DNA from: Bradyrhizobium erythrophlei
GTDB taxonomy: Bacteria > Pseudomonadota > Alphaproteobacteria > Rhizobiales > Xanthobacteraceae
DNA length: 64,000 nucleotides
NCBI RefSeq assembly: GCF_900142985.1
Contig: NZ_LT670849.1
Span: forward strand, 2,294,001 to 2,358,000
Direction: 5' to 3'
Part shown: in pieces, positions 27,365-35,819 of the stretch
Layout of the letters: the number at the start of each line of letters is the position of its first letter
Numbering within the stretch: the first letter of the stretch is position 1
Notes under the pieces: generated by a model
The model's input: only the letters and a program-made list of their open reading frames with translations
The model's database searches: none
What the model was told of the DNA's origin: nothing
Position numbers and translations under genes: made by a program

Positions 27365-28912
27365 CTACGCGGGTCCATCCCGCAGCTTGAACCGCTGGAT
27401 CTTGCCGGTTGCGGTTTTCGGCAACGTATCGACGGTCTCGATCCAGCGCGGATATTTCCAGACGCCGATCTTCTGCTTGACGTGCTCCTTCAGCGCCTCG
27501 TCGAGACCATCTGCTTTCGCACCGGCGCGCAACACCACGAACGCCTTCGGCTTCAGCAGGCCTTCCGCATCTGCCTCGGGCACCACGGCGGCTTCCAGCA
27601 CGGTAGGATGGGTGATCAGCGCGCTCTCGACCTCGAACGGCGACACCCAGATGCCCGAGACCTTGAACATGTCGTCGCTGCGGCCGCAAAAGATGTAACG
27701 GCCGTCGGCCTCGCGGACATATTTGTCGCCGGTGCGCGTCCAGTGTCCCTCGAAGGTGCGGCGGCTCTTGCTGCGCTGATTCCAGTAGCCTTCGCCGGCG
27801 GAAGGCGCGTCAACCAGCAATTCGCCGACCTCGCCGTCGGCCACGTCCGCGCCCGCCTCGTTGACCAGCCGGACCTTGTAGCCCGGCACCGGACGGCCCG
27901 AGGAGCCGTATCGGATATCGCCGGGCGCGTTCGACAGGAAGATGTGCAACAGTTCGGTCGACCCGACCCCGTCAAGAATGTCGACGCCAAAGCGCGCCTT
28001 CCAGGCATTGCCGACCGATTCCGGCAACGCTTCGCCTGCCGACGTGCAGACGCGCAGGCGCTCGCCGCCAATTTGGGCCTTGAGCTGCTCATCGTTCAGC
28101 ATCGCCGCGAACAGGGTCGGCACGCCGTAAAAGATACTGGGGTGATATTTGTTCATCAGCGTGAACATCACCGCCGGCGTTGGACGCTCGGGGTTGAGGA
28201 TCGTTGTCGCGCCGACCGACATCGGAAAGGTGAGCGCATTACCGAGGCCATAGGCAAAAAACAGTTTCGCCGCCGACAGGCACACATCGTCCTCGCGGAT
28301 GCCGAGCACCTGGCTGGCATAGGTCTCGGCGGTGGCGGCGAGATTGGCATGCAGATGCCGCACGCCCTTGGGCATGCCGGTCGAGCCCGACGAATACAGC
28401 CAGAAAGCAGGTTCATCCGGATGCGTCGGCGCGGTCACATAGGTATCGCGCTCGTTCTTGAGCTCATCCGACAGCAACTTGTGGCCGAACGCATTTTGAC
28501 CTGACACGACGACGCATTCGAGATCGCTCATGCGTCCGACAACGTCTTTGACGGCCGGATAGAGCGCTTCGGAGACGAACAGCACCCGCGCGCGGCAATC
28601 GGCCAGCACATAGGCATATTGATCGGACGTCAGAAGCGTATTGAGCGGGACCGGCACGATGCCGGCGCGGATCGCGCCGAGAAATACGGAAGGAAAATCC
28701 ACCGTATCGAGCATGATCATCGCCACGCGCTCTTCGCGGCGGACGCCGAGCCGGCGCAGCAGATTGGCGACACGGCAGCTCTGCCGTTGCAGTTCGCCAT
28801 AGGTCAGTTCGGCGACGGTGTCGGTATAGGCGAGCTTGTGGCTACGCCCCTCGTCGATGTTGCGATCGAGCAGATAGGTCACTGCATTGTAAGCGGGCGA
28901 TGTCTCGCTCAT
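27365..28912 (-). CDS. bclA: Benzoate-CoA ligase
   Basis: Acyl-adenylate-forming enzyme of 515 residues that activates benzoate to benzoyl-CoA, the entry step of the box pathway. Start ATG 28912 has AGGGGA 6 bases upstream. ATP loop FWLYSSGSTGMPKGVRHLH, A5 region LDGVGSTELLHIFLSN, the hinge TGDKYVREADGRYIFCGRSDDMFK, and the C-terminal lysine in LPKTATGKIQRFKL. First gene of the operon bclA-hydrolase-DUF309-boxC-boxB, divergent from boxR. Confidence 0.95.
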   Translation of the reverse strand: MSETSPAYNAVTYLLDRNIDEGRSHKLAYTDTVAELTYGELQRQSCRVANLLRRLGVRREERVAMIMLDTVDFPSVFLGAIRAGIVPVPLNTLLTSDQYAYVLADCRARVLFVSEALYPAVKDVVGRMSDLECVVVSGQNAFGHKLLSDELKNERDTYVTAPTHPDEPAFWLYSSGSTGMPKGVRHLHANLAATAETYASQVLGIREDDVCLSAAKLFFAYGLGNALTFPMSVGATTILNPERPTPAVMFTLMNKYHPSIFYGVPTLFAAMLNDEQLKAQIGGERLRVCTSAGEALPESVGNAWKARFGVDILDGVGSTELLHIFLSNAPGDIRYGSSGRPVPGYKVRLVNEAGADVADGEVGELLVDAPSAGEGYWNQRSKSRRTFEGHWTRTGDKYVREADGRYIFCGRSDDMFKVSGIWVSPFEVESALITHPTVLEAAVVPEADAEGLLKPKAFVVLRAGAKADGLDEALKEHVKQKIGVWKYPRWIETVDTLPKTATGKIQRFKLRDGPA

Positions 28913-28971
28913 GCCGGTCCCCTGGAAGCTCCCTCGTCCCGGCGCGGAGGCGGCCTCCACTCGGGTTTTAA

Positions 28972-29035
28972 GCATTATAATTCATAGAAATGCACCCCGC
29001 CAGCTTGCTGTCAATCCTCCTCGGCATTATGATTC
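28972..29035. promoter_or_regulatory. bclA/boxR divergent promoter with two GCATTAT-type repeats
   Basis: GCATTATAATTC (28972-28983) and GCATTATGATTC (29024-29035) are direct repeats 52 bases apart, close to five helical turns. The second ends 7 bases before the boxR ATG. Both share the GCATTAT core with the palindrome before boxC, so they are candidate BoxR sites for autoregulation and control of bclA. Confidence 0.55.
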
Positions 29036-29041
29036 CTGTCG

Positions 29042-29950
29042 ATGGACGGCACCAGCGACCCCGAAACCGGTTTTCTCGAGCAGCTTGGCCAGCGTGTACG
29101 CACCATGCGGGCGCTGCGCGGCATGTCGCGCAAGGTGCTCGCCAAGGTCTCCGGCATTTCCGAGCGCTATATCGCCCAGCTCGAGAGCGGAAAAGGCAAC
29201 GTCTCGATCGTGCTTTTGCGCCGCGTCTCGAACGCGATGGGCGCGCATCTGGAAGATTTGATTCCGCACCAAGAACCGTCGCCGGACTGGGCGGTGATCC
29301 GCGATCTCCTGCGAAAAGCAACGCCGAACCAGATCGCGCAGGCCAAGGACATTCTCACCGGCCAGAGCGGCGCCGAGCCGCGGCTGAAATCGTTCGCGGG
29401 TATTGCGCTGATCGGGTTACGTGGCGCCGGCAAGTCGACGCTCGGCAAGCTGCTCGCCAAAAAAATCGGCTGGAATTTCGTCGAGCTCAACAAGGAGATC
29501 GAAGCGCAAAACGGCCTCTCGGTCGCCGAAATCATCGCGCTGTACGGTCAGGAAGGTTTTCGCCGGCTGGAGCAGGCCGCGCTGACGCAGCTGTTGGCGC
29601 GGAAAGATTTGACGGTGCTGGCGACCGGCGGCGGCATCGTGTCCGAGCCCGTGACCTTCGATCTTATTCTCTCGTCGTTTTATACGATCTGGCTGAAGGC
29701 CGAGCCAGAAGAGCATATGGCCCGCGTCCGCAAGCAGGGCGACTTGCGCCCGATGGCCGACGACCGCTCGGCGATGGCGGAATTGCGCAACATCCTGACA
29801 AGCCGCGAGCCACTCTATGCGCGCGCTTCCACGGTGGTCGACACCGCAGGCCTCACGGTGGATGCCGCAGCAGTACGGCTGCTGGATGCGGTTTCGCCCA
29901 TGCTGCAAAATGAGCCGAAAGCGTTCGGCCTGCGCAGCGCTGCGGTTTAG
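29042..29950 (+). CDS. boxR: BoxR/BzdR-type regulator: XRE HTH fused to shikimate-kinase-like domain
   Basis: Transcriptional repressor of 302 residues with two domains. The N-terminal helix-turn-helix (about residues 12-70) has SRKVLAKVSGISERYIAQLE. The C-terminal half resembles shikimate kinase and in this family senses benzoyl-CoA rather than acting as a kinase: P-loop IALIGLRGAGKSTLGKLLAK, then FVELNKEIEAQNGLSVAEII and LATGGGIVSE. Divergent from bclA, as expected for the benzoate-pathway regulator. ATG 29042. The terminal coding region is convergent with the cyclase gene. Confidence 0.94.
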   Translation: MDGTSDPETGFLEQLGQRVRTMRALRGMSRKVLAKVSGISERYIAQLESGKGNVSIVLLRRVSNAMGAHLEDLIPHQEPSPDWAVIRDLLRKATPNQIAQAKDILTGQSGAEPRLKSFAGIALIGLRGAGKSTLGKLLAKKIGWNFVELNKEIEAQNGLSVAEIIALYGQEGFRRLEQAALTQLLARKDLTVLATGGGIVSEPVTFDLILSSFYTIWLKAEPEEHMARVRKQGDLRPMADDRSAMAELRNILTSREPLYARASTVVDTAGLTVDAAAVRLLDAVSPMLQNEPKAFGLRSAAV

Positions 29951-29981
29951 ATGCGTGTGATCGACAGGTCGTGGTTTCCGG

Positions 29982-31748
29982 TCATGCCGGCAGGCCGGCC
30001 TTGAGAAGGCCGGCCTCATGCCGTTTGCGGTCGGCCTCGTGCTTGTAGTGCTGGGTGCCAAGATAGGCCGCGACTGAGAATTGCGGCTCGCGTTTGACGA
30101 CCTCGGCTGCGTGCGCGGCGGCTGCGACCGAATTGCCCATTTGCGCGAACGTTGCAGCCAGGAAGGCATGATGCGTGTGATCTGGCCGCGTCAACCGCGA
30201 GAAGGCTTCGGCGGCCTCGGCATATTTTTCGGCGCAGTAGCAGGCACGGCCGAGATGGCTCCAGAAGCGCTCGGGGTGATAGGGGTTGAGGCGCATCGCC
30301 TTCTTGATCCAGTCGATACCCTCCTCTGGCCGTCCTAGCCACGTCAGCAGCTCGCCCTGTTGCACCACGACGAGATCGTAGTTGGGATTGAGGGTCAGCG
30401 CCCGCTCCTGGTGGTACGCGGCCTTTTCATGATCGTCGCGGTTCAGATTCACCGCGGCAAGGATCCGGTGCACGTCGCTGTCATTGTCATCCAGCGCAAG
30501 CGAGACTTCCAATTCCGCGGCGACCTGTTGGAAAGTGGCATCGCGATCCGCGCACCAATCATAAACCCATGTCTGGCCCAGCACGCACGCCTTCCAGGCA
30601 TGAGCATGGGCGTAGTTCGGATCGAGTGCGAGAGCGCGGTCGAGCAGGTGCTGCGCTTGCTCATTGTCGGCTCGCGTCGAACGATGATGCAGCACCTTGG
30701 CGGCCAGGACGCACTCATAAGCAATCATGTTGTCCGTGGGCTTGCGTTTCGCACGGTCGTGCGTGGCCGCCTCGACGCGCCCCTGCAGGGTTGCGACAAT
30801 TGCACGCGTGATTTCATCCTGGATAGCAAAGATGTCCTCGAGGTCGCGATCGTAGCGTTCGGCCCAGATGTGCCGGTCGGTCTCCGCGTCGATCAGTTGT
30901 ACGGTGACGCGGATACGGCCGCCTGCCTTCCGCACGCTACCCTCAAGGACATAGTCGACGCCGAATTCGCGCGCGACCTCCTGCACTTTGACCGCCTTCC
31001 CCTTGTACACGAAGGTGGAATTGCGCGAGATAACGAGCAGGTCATGGAAGCGCGACAGCTCCGTGATAATGTCCTCGGTGAGGCCGTCGGCGAAGAACTC
31101 CTGCTCGGAATCGCCGCTCATATTGATGAGCGGCAGCACGGCGATGGACGGCTTCTTTGCGGATGTGGTCGCAGCCGCGGCATGGTTCGCAACCTCCGGC
31201 GCAACGCTCACGTTCTGGTCAAGCCGAAGCCGGAAAACGCGAATGGGACGCGCGATGTTCTTGACCTGCTGGTCGCCGAGATCCTCGAAGACAACGTCCT
31301 CCAGTCGACAACCGGCCTGATCGCAGACGGCCCCGGAGACACAAATACCACCGGGGTCGGCGAGAGCTTCCAGGCGGGCGGCGATATTGACCCCATCGCC
31401 GAAGATGTCGTCTTCATCGACGATCACGTCGCCCAGATTGATGCCGATACGAAATTGAATCTGCCGAGCCGGCGGGACATCCGTGTTACGTCGCGCCATG
31501 CGCCGTTGTATCTCGACGGCGCAAACCACTGCATCGACGACACTCTGAAACTCGACCAGCATGCCGTCGCCGGTCGTCTTGATGATGCGCCCGCGGTTCT
31601 TCGTAATGGCCGGATCGATGAGTTCAATCCGGTGAGCCTTGAGGCGTGCCAGCGTTCCCGCCTCATCGACCTCCATGAGCCGACTGTAGCCGACCATGTC
31701 GGCGGCAACCACCGCGGCAAGCCTGCGTTCAGGTCCGAGTTTAACCAT
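29982..31748 (-). CDS. Class III adenylate/guanylate cyclase with TolB-N-like and TPR domains
   Basis: Soluble signalling protein of 588 residues. The cyclase domain (about 1-180) has metal Asp in AADMVGYSRLM, second Asp in IKTTGDGMLVEF, and the Asn/Arg pair in GDGVNIAARLEAL, so it should be catalytic. A FlgO/TolB-N-like domain follows (SIAVLPLINMSGDSEQEFFA, VDYVLEGSVRKAGGRIRVTV), then TPR repeats from about residue 330. Such CHD-TolB-TPR proteins are numerous in Bradyrhizobium. The last codons overlap an 11-bp perfect hairpin (29992-30016) placed between the convergent boxR and cyclase genes. Confidence 0.9.
   Translation of the reverse strand: MVKLGPERRLAAVVAADMVGYSRLMEVDEAGTLARLKAHRIELIDPAITKNRGRIIKTTGDGMLVEFQSVVDAVVCAVEIQRRMARRNTDVPPARQIQFRIGINLGDVIVDEDDIFGDGVNIAARLEALADPGGICVSGAVCDQAGCRLEDVVFEDLGDQQVKNIARPIRVFRLRLDQNVSVAPEVANHAAAATTSAKKPSIAVLPLINMSGDSEQEFFADGLTEDIITELSRFHDLLVISRNSTFVYKGKAVKVQEVAREFGVDYVLEGSVRKAGGRIRVTVQLIDAETDRHIWAERYDRDLEDIFAIQDEITRAIVATLQGRVEAATHDRAKRKPTDNMIAYECVLAAKVLHHRSTRADNEQAQHLLDRALALDPNYAHAHAWKACVLGQTWVYDWCADRDATFQQVAAELEVSLALDDNDSDVHRILAAVNLNRDDHEKAAYHQERALTLNPNYDLVVVQQGELLTWLGRPEEGIDWIKKAMRLNPYHPERFWSHLGRACYCAEKYAEAAEAFSRLTRPDHTHHAFLAATFAQMGNSVAAAAHAAEVVKREPQFSVAAYLGTQHYKHEADRKRHEAGLLKAGLPA
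29992..30016. terminator. Hairpin at the 3' end of the cyclase gene, between convergent genes
   Basis: AGGCCGGCCTT / AAGGCCGGCCT arms (11 bp, loop GAG) overlap the last codons of the cyclase gene and lie 41 bases beyond the boxR stop. No T-run follows on either strand, so it is a weak or rho-assisted terminator at best. Confidence 0.45.
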
Positions 31749-31843
31749 CCGTCGGATTCCTTCGCAGTGAACTCTAGCAGATCGGAGCTCGTAGTGGGGC
31801 GGATTTGCTCGCGGTCTTTTGGCGCGGCCCGGCCTCCCTCCCC

Positions 31844-32629
31844 TCAGACCAACTTTTGCGTGACCTCCGCTGCCTGCTCGCGCAGCAGCGGCAAAAAGCG
31901 CTTGACCATCTCTTCGGTCGAGACCCGATCGACATGCGCGCCGATATTGATCGCAGCGACGATGGCTCCGTCATAGCGCTTCACGGGCACGGCGATCGAA
32001 CGGAAATGAGGCTCGGCCTCGCGATCCACCAGCGAATAACCGCGCGCGCGATCGGCGGTGATTGCCGCCAGCAAGCGTTTCGGATCGGTCAGCGTCTGCG
32101 GCGTGAGTGCCTCGCGCTTCATGGCGCCGAGTCGCGCCTTCAATTCGGAATCGCCGAGCCGGCCAAGCATGGCGCGGCCGACCGCCGTGCAGAAGGCAGG
32201 CAAGCGATAACCGATATCGACGCCGCCGGAAAAAATCCGCGTCGGGCTGCCGCGCGCGATGAATACGACCTCCTCGCCATCGAGCACCGCGAGTGAGCTG
32301 ATCTCCTGCGCAGCGGTAGCGATCTCATCCAGCACGGGCTGCAACACCGCGACAAGCTGGTTCGAGCGCAAATAGCTACCTGCAAGCGTCAGGACATGCG
32401 GCGTCGGCGCAAACATTTTGCCGTCGCTTGCGACGTAGCCGCCATGCTGAAGCGTCAGGAGGATGCGCCGCGCCGTGGCGCGCGGCAGGCTCGTGAGGTC
32501 AGCGATCTCGCTGAGCGTCATCGGCGACGGCCGCTCGCCGAACGCCTGCAACAGCCGCAAACCCCGATCGAGGCTTTCGACGAAATCGGTGGCGCGGGGC
32601 TCGCTGTCGGTGCGCTTGGGTTTGACCAT
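31844..32629 (-). CDS. IclR-family transcriptional regulator
   Basis: Regulator of 261 residues. Winged helix-turn-helix at about residues 15-75 (LTSLPRATARRILLTLQHGG) and an effector domain typical of IclR (VVFIARGSPTRIFSGGVDIG, LPAFCTAVGRAMLGRL). It resembles PcaR/PobR-type regulators of aromatic catabolism. Divergent from the Rieske oxygenase gene, with a perfect 18-bp palindrome in the shared promoter, so it most likely controls that gene, the GS-like gene and itself. Confidence 0.92.
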   Translation of the reverse strand: MVKPKRTDSEPRATDFVESLDRGLRLLQAFGERPSPMTLSEIADLTSLPRATARRILLTLQHGGYVASDGKMFAPTPHVLTLAGSYLRSNQLVAVLQPVLDEIATAAQEISSLAVLDGEEVVFIARGSPTRIFSGGVDIGYRLPAFCTAVGRAMLGRLGDSELKARLGAMKREALTPQTLTDPKRLLAAITADRARGYSLVDREAEPHFRSIAVPVKRYDGAIVAAINIGAHVDRVSTEEMVKRFLPLLREQAAEVTQKLV

Positions 32630-32667
32630 CAGAGAGGCTTGCGAACTTTCGAGGCCGTGTTACGATG

Positions 32668-32695
32668 ATTGAACATTTGTTCAATAGACGAACAA
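32668..32695. promoter_or_regulatory. Candidate IclR operator between iclR-type and Rieske genes
   Basis: ATTGAACATTTGTTCAAT (32668-32685) is a perfect 8-bp inverted repeat with a TT centre. It overlaps a second inverted repeat TTGTTC-N7-GAACAA (32677-32695). It lies 39 bases upstream of the regulator ATG and about 54 bases before the Rieske ATG. Confidence 0.7.
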
Positions 32696-32748
32696 CCTAG
32701 CTGCGACTGCCTTCCATCGCAAGCCTTTTTAGGATGAGGTAACGCGCC

Positions 32749-34104
32749 ATGATGAGCCAGGAACAGAACGACCTGATCACCCGCACCGGCCCGAAAGACC
32801 CTTGCGGCAAGCTGATGCGGATGTACTGGCAGCCGGCGGCGCTGCTCGACGAACTCGAAGGCCCACGGCCGGTTCGCCCGGTCAAACTGCTCGGCGAAGA
32901 CCTCGTGCTGTTTCGCGACGAAGAAGGGCGTTACGGCCTGATCGAGCGTCACTGCGCGCATCGCGGCGCCGACCTCGCCTTCGGCCGGCTCGAACATGGC
33001 GGCCTGCGTTGTGCCTTTCATGGCTGGCTGTTCGACGCGTCCGGCCAATGCCTGGAGACCCCTGCCGAACCGAAGGGCTCCAATCTCTGCCGTGGCATCA
33101 AGCAGCGCGCTTATCCGGTGGTGGAAAAAGGCGGCATCCTCTGGGCCTGGCTCGGCGAAGGCGAACCACCGGCCTTCCCGGAGATCGACTGCTTCGTCGC
33201 GCCCGGCAGTCATACGTTCGCGTTCAAGGGCCATATCGGCTGCAACTGGTTGCAGGCGCTTGAAGTCGGCATCGACCCTTCGCACGCTTCCTTCCTGCAT
33301 CGCTTCTTCGAGGACGAGGACACTTCCGCGGCGTACGGCCGCCAGTTCCGCGGCGCCTCTTCCGGCACTGACCTGCCGATGACAAGAATCCTGCGCGAAT
33401 ATGACCGGCCGATCATCAATGTCGAGCAGACCGAATACGGACTGCGGCTGATTGCGCTGCGCGAAATCGACGACGAGCGCACGCATGTGCGCGTCACCAA
33501 CCAGCTTTTCCCGCATGCCTTCGTCATTCCCATGAGCACGGAAATGACGATCACGCAGTGGCATGTGCCCCTCGATGACGAAAATTGCTACTGGTACGCG
33601 ATCTTCACGAGTTACGCCGCGCCGGTCGACAAGAAGAAGATGCGCGAGCAGCGCCTCGAACTCTACGAATTGCCGGACTACAAGTCGCGCAAGAACAAGA
33701 CCAACGACTATGGCTTCGATCCGCACGAACAGGAGACCGAGACCTATACCGGCATGGGCAGTGACATCAACGTGCACGACCAGTGGGCGGTGGAATCGAT
33801 GGGCCCGATCCAGGATCGTACCCGCGAGCATCTCGGCACCGCCGACAAGGCGATCGTGCAGTATCGCCGCCTGCTGCGCCAGGAGATCGACAAGGCAGCC
33901 AAAGGCGAAAAGCCGTTCATGTTCCTCGATGCGGCACATGCCAGGAGCATTCAGGGCCCGGCGACGATGGACGGTATCGGACCGACGCGCGGCTGGGAAA
34001 CCTTCTGGATGGAAGTCGACGTCAAGCGCCGTCGCGGCGCGCCATGGGCAGCGCCAGTGACCGCAGAAATCGACGACAAGGCTCCGCATCTGAGGGTGGT
34101 GTGA
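32749..34104 (+). CDS. Rieske non-haem iron aromatic ring oxygenase, large subunit (phthalate-dioxygenase-like)
   Basis: Oxygenase component of 451 residues. The Rieske [2Fe-2S] site is HCAHRGADLAFG (Cys69, His71) and LRCAFHGWLFD (Cys88, His91). The mononuclear iron region is ALEVGIDPSHASFLHRF, with His179 and His184. Single-subunit oxygenases of this group use a separate reductase, and none is encoded nearby. AGGATGAGG precedes the ATG pair at 32749/32752. Followed by a glutamine-synthetase-like ligase, which suggests a nitrogen-containing substrate. The exact substrate is unknown. Confidence 0.9.
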   Translation: MMSQEQNDLITRTGPKDPCGKLMRMYWQPAALLDELEGPRPVRPVKLLGEDLVLFRDEEGRYGLIERHCAHRGADLAFGRLEHGGLRCAFHGWLFDASGQCLETPAEPKGSNLCRGIKQRAYPVVEKGGILWAWLGEGEPPAFPEIDCFVAPGSHTFAFKGHIGCNWLQALEVGIDPSHASFLHRFFEDEDTSAAYGRQFRGASSGTDLPMTRILREYDRPIINVEQTEYGLRLIALREIDDERTHVRVTNQLFPHAFVIPMSTEMTITQWHVPLDDENCYWYAIFTSYAAPVDKKKMREQRLELYELPDYKSRKNKTNDYGFDPHEQETETYTGMGSDINVHDQWAVESMGPIQDRTREHLGTADKAIVQYRRLLRQEIDKAAKGEKPFMFLDAAHARSIQGPATMDGIGPTRGWETFWMEVDVKRRRGAPWAAPVTAEIDDKAPHLRVV

Positions 34105-34117
34105 TGAATCGCCTAGC

Positions 34118-34210
34118 TCATCCTTCGAGACGCGCGCAAAGGCGCGCTCCTCAGGATGAGGTCACCGCCCCTCATGGTGAGGAGCGCGTTAGCGCGTCTC
34201 GAACCATGAG
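34118..34210. repeat. Double-hairpin repeat, family E, between Rieske and GS-like genes
   Basis: Two adjacent hairpins, CTCATCCT (34118-34125) with AGGATGAG (34153-34160) and CTCATGGT (34171-34178) with ACCATGAG (34203-34210). Their inner arms also pair across the unit (CGAGACGCGC with GCGCGTCTCG). This is a typical Bradyrhizobium intergenic palindrome. It may partially uncouple expression of the two flanking genes. Confidence 0.75.
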
Positions 34211-34234
34211 GCCGCCAATGTCGGGAGTACCGCG

Positions 34235-35683
34235 TTGAATTTCGTCGAACGTCATGGCCTGTGGTCCGGCGAGCAGAAAGAGGCGGCGAGCCGTCTTCGC
34301 CGCATTGTCGAGGAACAAAAGCTCGAAACCATTCGCCTGGGCTTTCCCGACCAGCACGGCATTCTCCGCGGCAAAACTTTGGTCGCAAGCGAGGCGATCG
34401 CCTCGCTCGAGAGCGGCTGCACCATCACAACGACGATGTTCGCCAAGGACACCGCGCACCGCACGGTATTTCCGGTGTTCACCTCCGGCGGCGGCTTCGG
34501 CATGCCGGAGATGGAGGGCGCGGCCGATGTGCTGATGGTCGCCGACCCCACAAGTTTTCGCGTGCTGCCGTGGGCGCCTGCGACCGGCTGGCTGTTGTGC
34601 GACGTCTATTTTGCCGACGGGCGCGCGGTGCCGTTTGCGACGCGGCACCTGTTCCGGAAAGTTCTCGATCAACTCGGACAACGCGGCCTCGATTTCGTCG
34701 CCGGCCTTGAAGTCGAGTTTCACATCTTCAAGCTCGAAGACGCGAGGATGTCGCCGGAGGACGCCGGACAGCCCGGCCGACCGCCCGACGTCAGCCTGCT
34801 CTCGCACGGCTATCAATATCTGACCGAGCAACGCTACGACCAGATGGCGCCGGTGCTCGATCTCATCCGGCGTGACATTCTCGCGCTCGGCCTGCCCTTG
34901 CGCTCCGTCGAGGTGGAATTCGGCCCGAGCCAGTGCGAATTCACCTTTGCGCCGAGGAAGGGGCTTGAGCCCGCCGACACCATGGTGCTGTTTCGCAGCG
35001 CCGTGAAGCAGATCGCGCACCGGCACGGCTATCATGCGACCTTCATGTGCCGGCCGAAACTGCCGAACGTATTCGCCTCCGGCTGGCATCTGCATCAGTC
35101 GCTGGTCTCGCGCGGAACGAGCGAGAACGCGTTCATGGCGAAAGAAGACGACAAGCAAGGCGATGCGCCCTTGAGCCCGCTCGGCCGCCATTATCTCGCT
35201 GGCCTGTTGGCGCACGCACGCGCCTCGGCGCTGTTCGCGACGCCGACGATCAACGGCTACAAGCGCTATCGCGCTTATTCGCTGGCGCCGGACCGCGCGA
35301 TCTGGGGCCGCGACAACCGCGGCGTGATGGTGCGCATGCTTGGCGGCGCGAATGATCCGGCCACCCGGCTGGAAAACCGCATCGGCGAGCCCGCCGCCAA
35401 TCCCTATCTCTACATGGCTTCGCAGATTCTCGCCGGTCTCGACGGCATCGACCGCGCGCTCGATCCGCCGCCACCAGCCGACACGCCCTACGAAATGCAA
35501 GCGCCGGCGCTGCCGAAAACCTTGCGCGAGGCGCTCGACGCGCTGAAGGACGATACATTCTTCCGCGAAAAACTCGGCGCCGGCTTTGTCGACTACTATC
35601 TGCACATCAAAAACGCCGAACTCGAACGTTTCCAGGCCGAAGTCTCGGACTGGGAGCAGCGCGAATACTTCGAGATGTTTTGA
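34235..35683 (+). CDS. Glutamine synthetase family protein (gamma-glutamyl-amide ligase type)
   Basis: GS-fold ligase of 482 residues. No in-frame ATG fits; the TTG at 34235 has GGGAG 7 bases upstream and is taken as the start. Catalytic landmarks correspond to GlnA: GLEVEFHIF (metal Glu), VEVEFGPSQCEFTF, ASGWHLHQSL (His loop), NGYKRYRAYSLAPDRAIWGR and RLENRIGEPAANPYLYMASQ. Divergence from true GlnA and the Rieske-gene context suggest ligation of glutamate to an amine, as in gamma-glutamylanilide synthase (AtdA1/TdnQ) or IpuC. The substrate is inference only. Confidence 0.86.
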   Translation: MNFVERHGLWSGEQKEAASRLRRIVEEQKLETIRLGFPDQHGILRGKTLVASEAIASLESGCTITTTMFAKDTAHRTVFPVFTSGGGFGMPEMEGAADVLMVADPTSFRVLPWAPATGWLLCDVYFADGRAVPFATRHLFRKVLDQLGQRGLDFVAGLEVEFHIFKLEDARMSPEDAGQPGRPPDVSLLSHGYQYLTEQRYDQMAPVLDLIRRDILALGLPLRSVEVEFGPSQCEFTFAPRKGLEPADTMVLFRSAVKQIAHRHGYHATFMCRPKLPNVFASGWHLHQSLVSRGTSENAFMAKEDDKQGDAPLSPLGRHYLAGLLAHARASALFATPTINGYKRYRAYSLAPDRAIWGRDNRGVMVRMLGGANDPATRLENRIGEPAANPYLYMASQILAGLDGIDRALDPPPPADTPYEMQAPALPKTLREALDALKDDTFFREKLGAGFVDYYLHIKNAELERFQAEVSDWEQREYFEMF

Positions 35684-35695
35684 GTTCGCGCGATC

Positions 35696-35818
35696 TTATC
35701 CCTCCCCCTTGCGGGGAGGGTCGACGCGAATGCAATGAGCGTCGGGGTGGGGGTTTACTTGAAAACGCCCCCGCCCTGGCTTTCGCCTCGCTGCAGCCTT
35801 CCCTCCCCACGCTGGATA
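35696..35818. repeat. Decayed copy of repeat family A
   Basis: The left end TTATCCCTCCCCCTTGCGGG matches the element at 5399-5556 nearly base for base; the middle again has GGGGTGGGGGT; the right end has degenerated to CCTCCCCACGCTGGATAA. It fills the space between the convergent GS-like and porin genes and may act as a terminator for both. Confidence 0.65.
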
Positions 35819-35819
35819 A

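Noticed and set aside
30360..31976. Plus-strand ORF of 538 codons opposite the cyclase gene
   Set aside because: Antisense shadow; the minus-strand product has complete cyclase and TPR motifs.
32629..34089. Minus-strand ORF of 486 codons opposite the Rieske oxygenase
   Set aside because: The plus-strand reading has intact Rieske and iron-binding motifs; this one has none.
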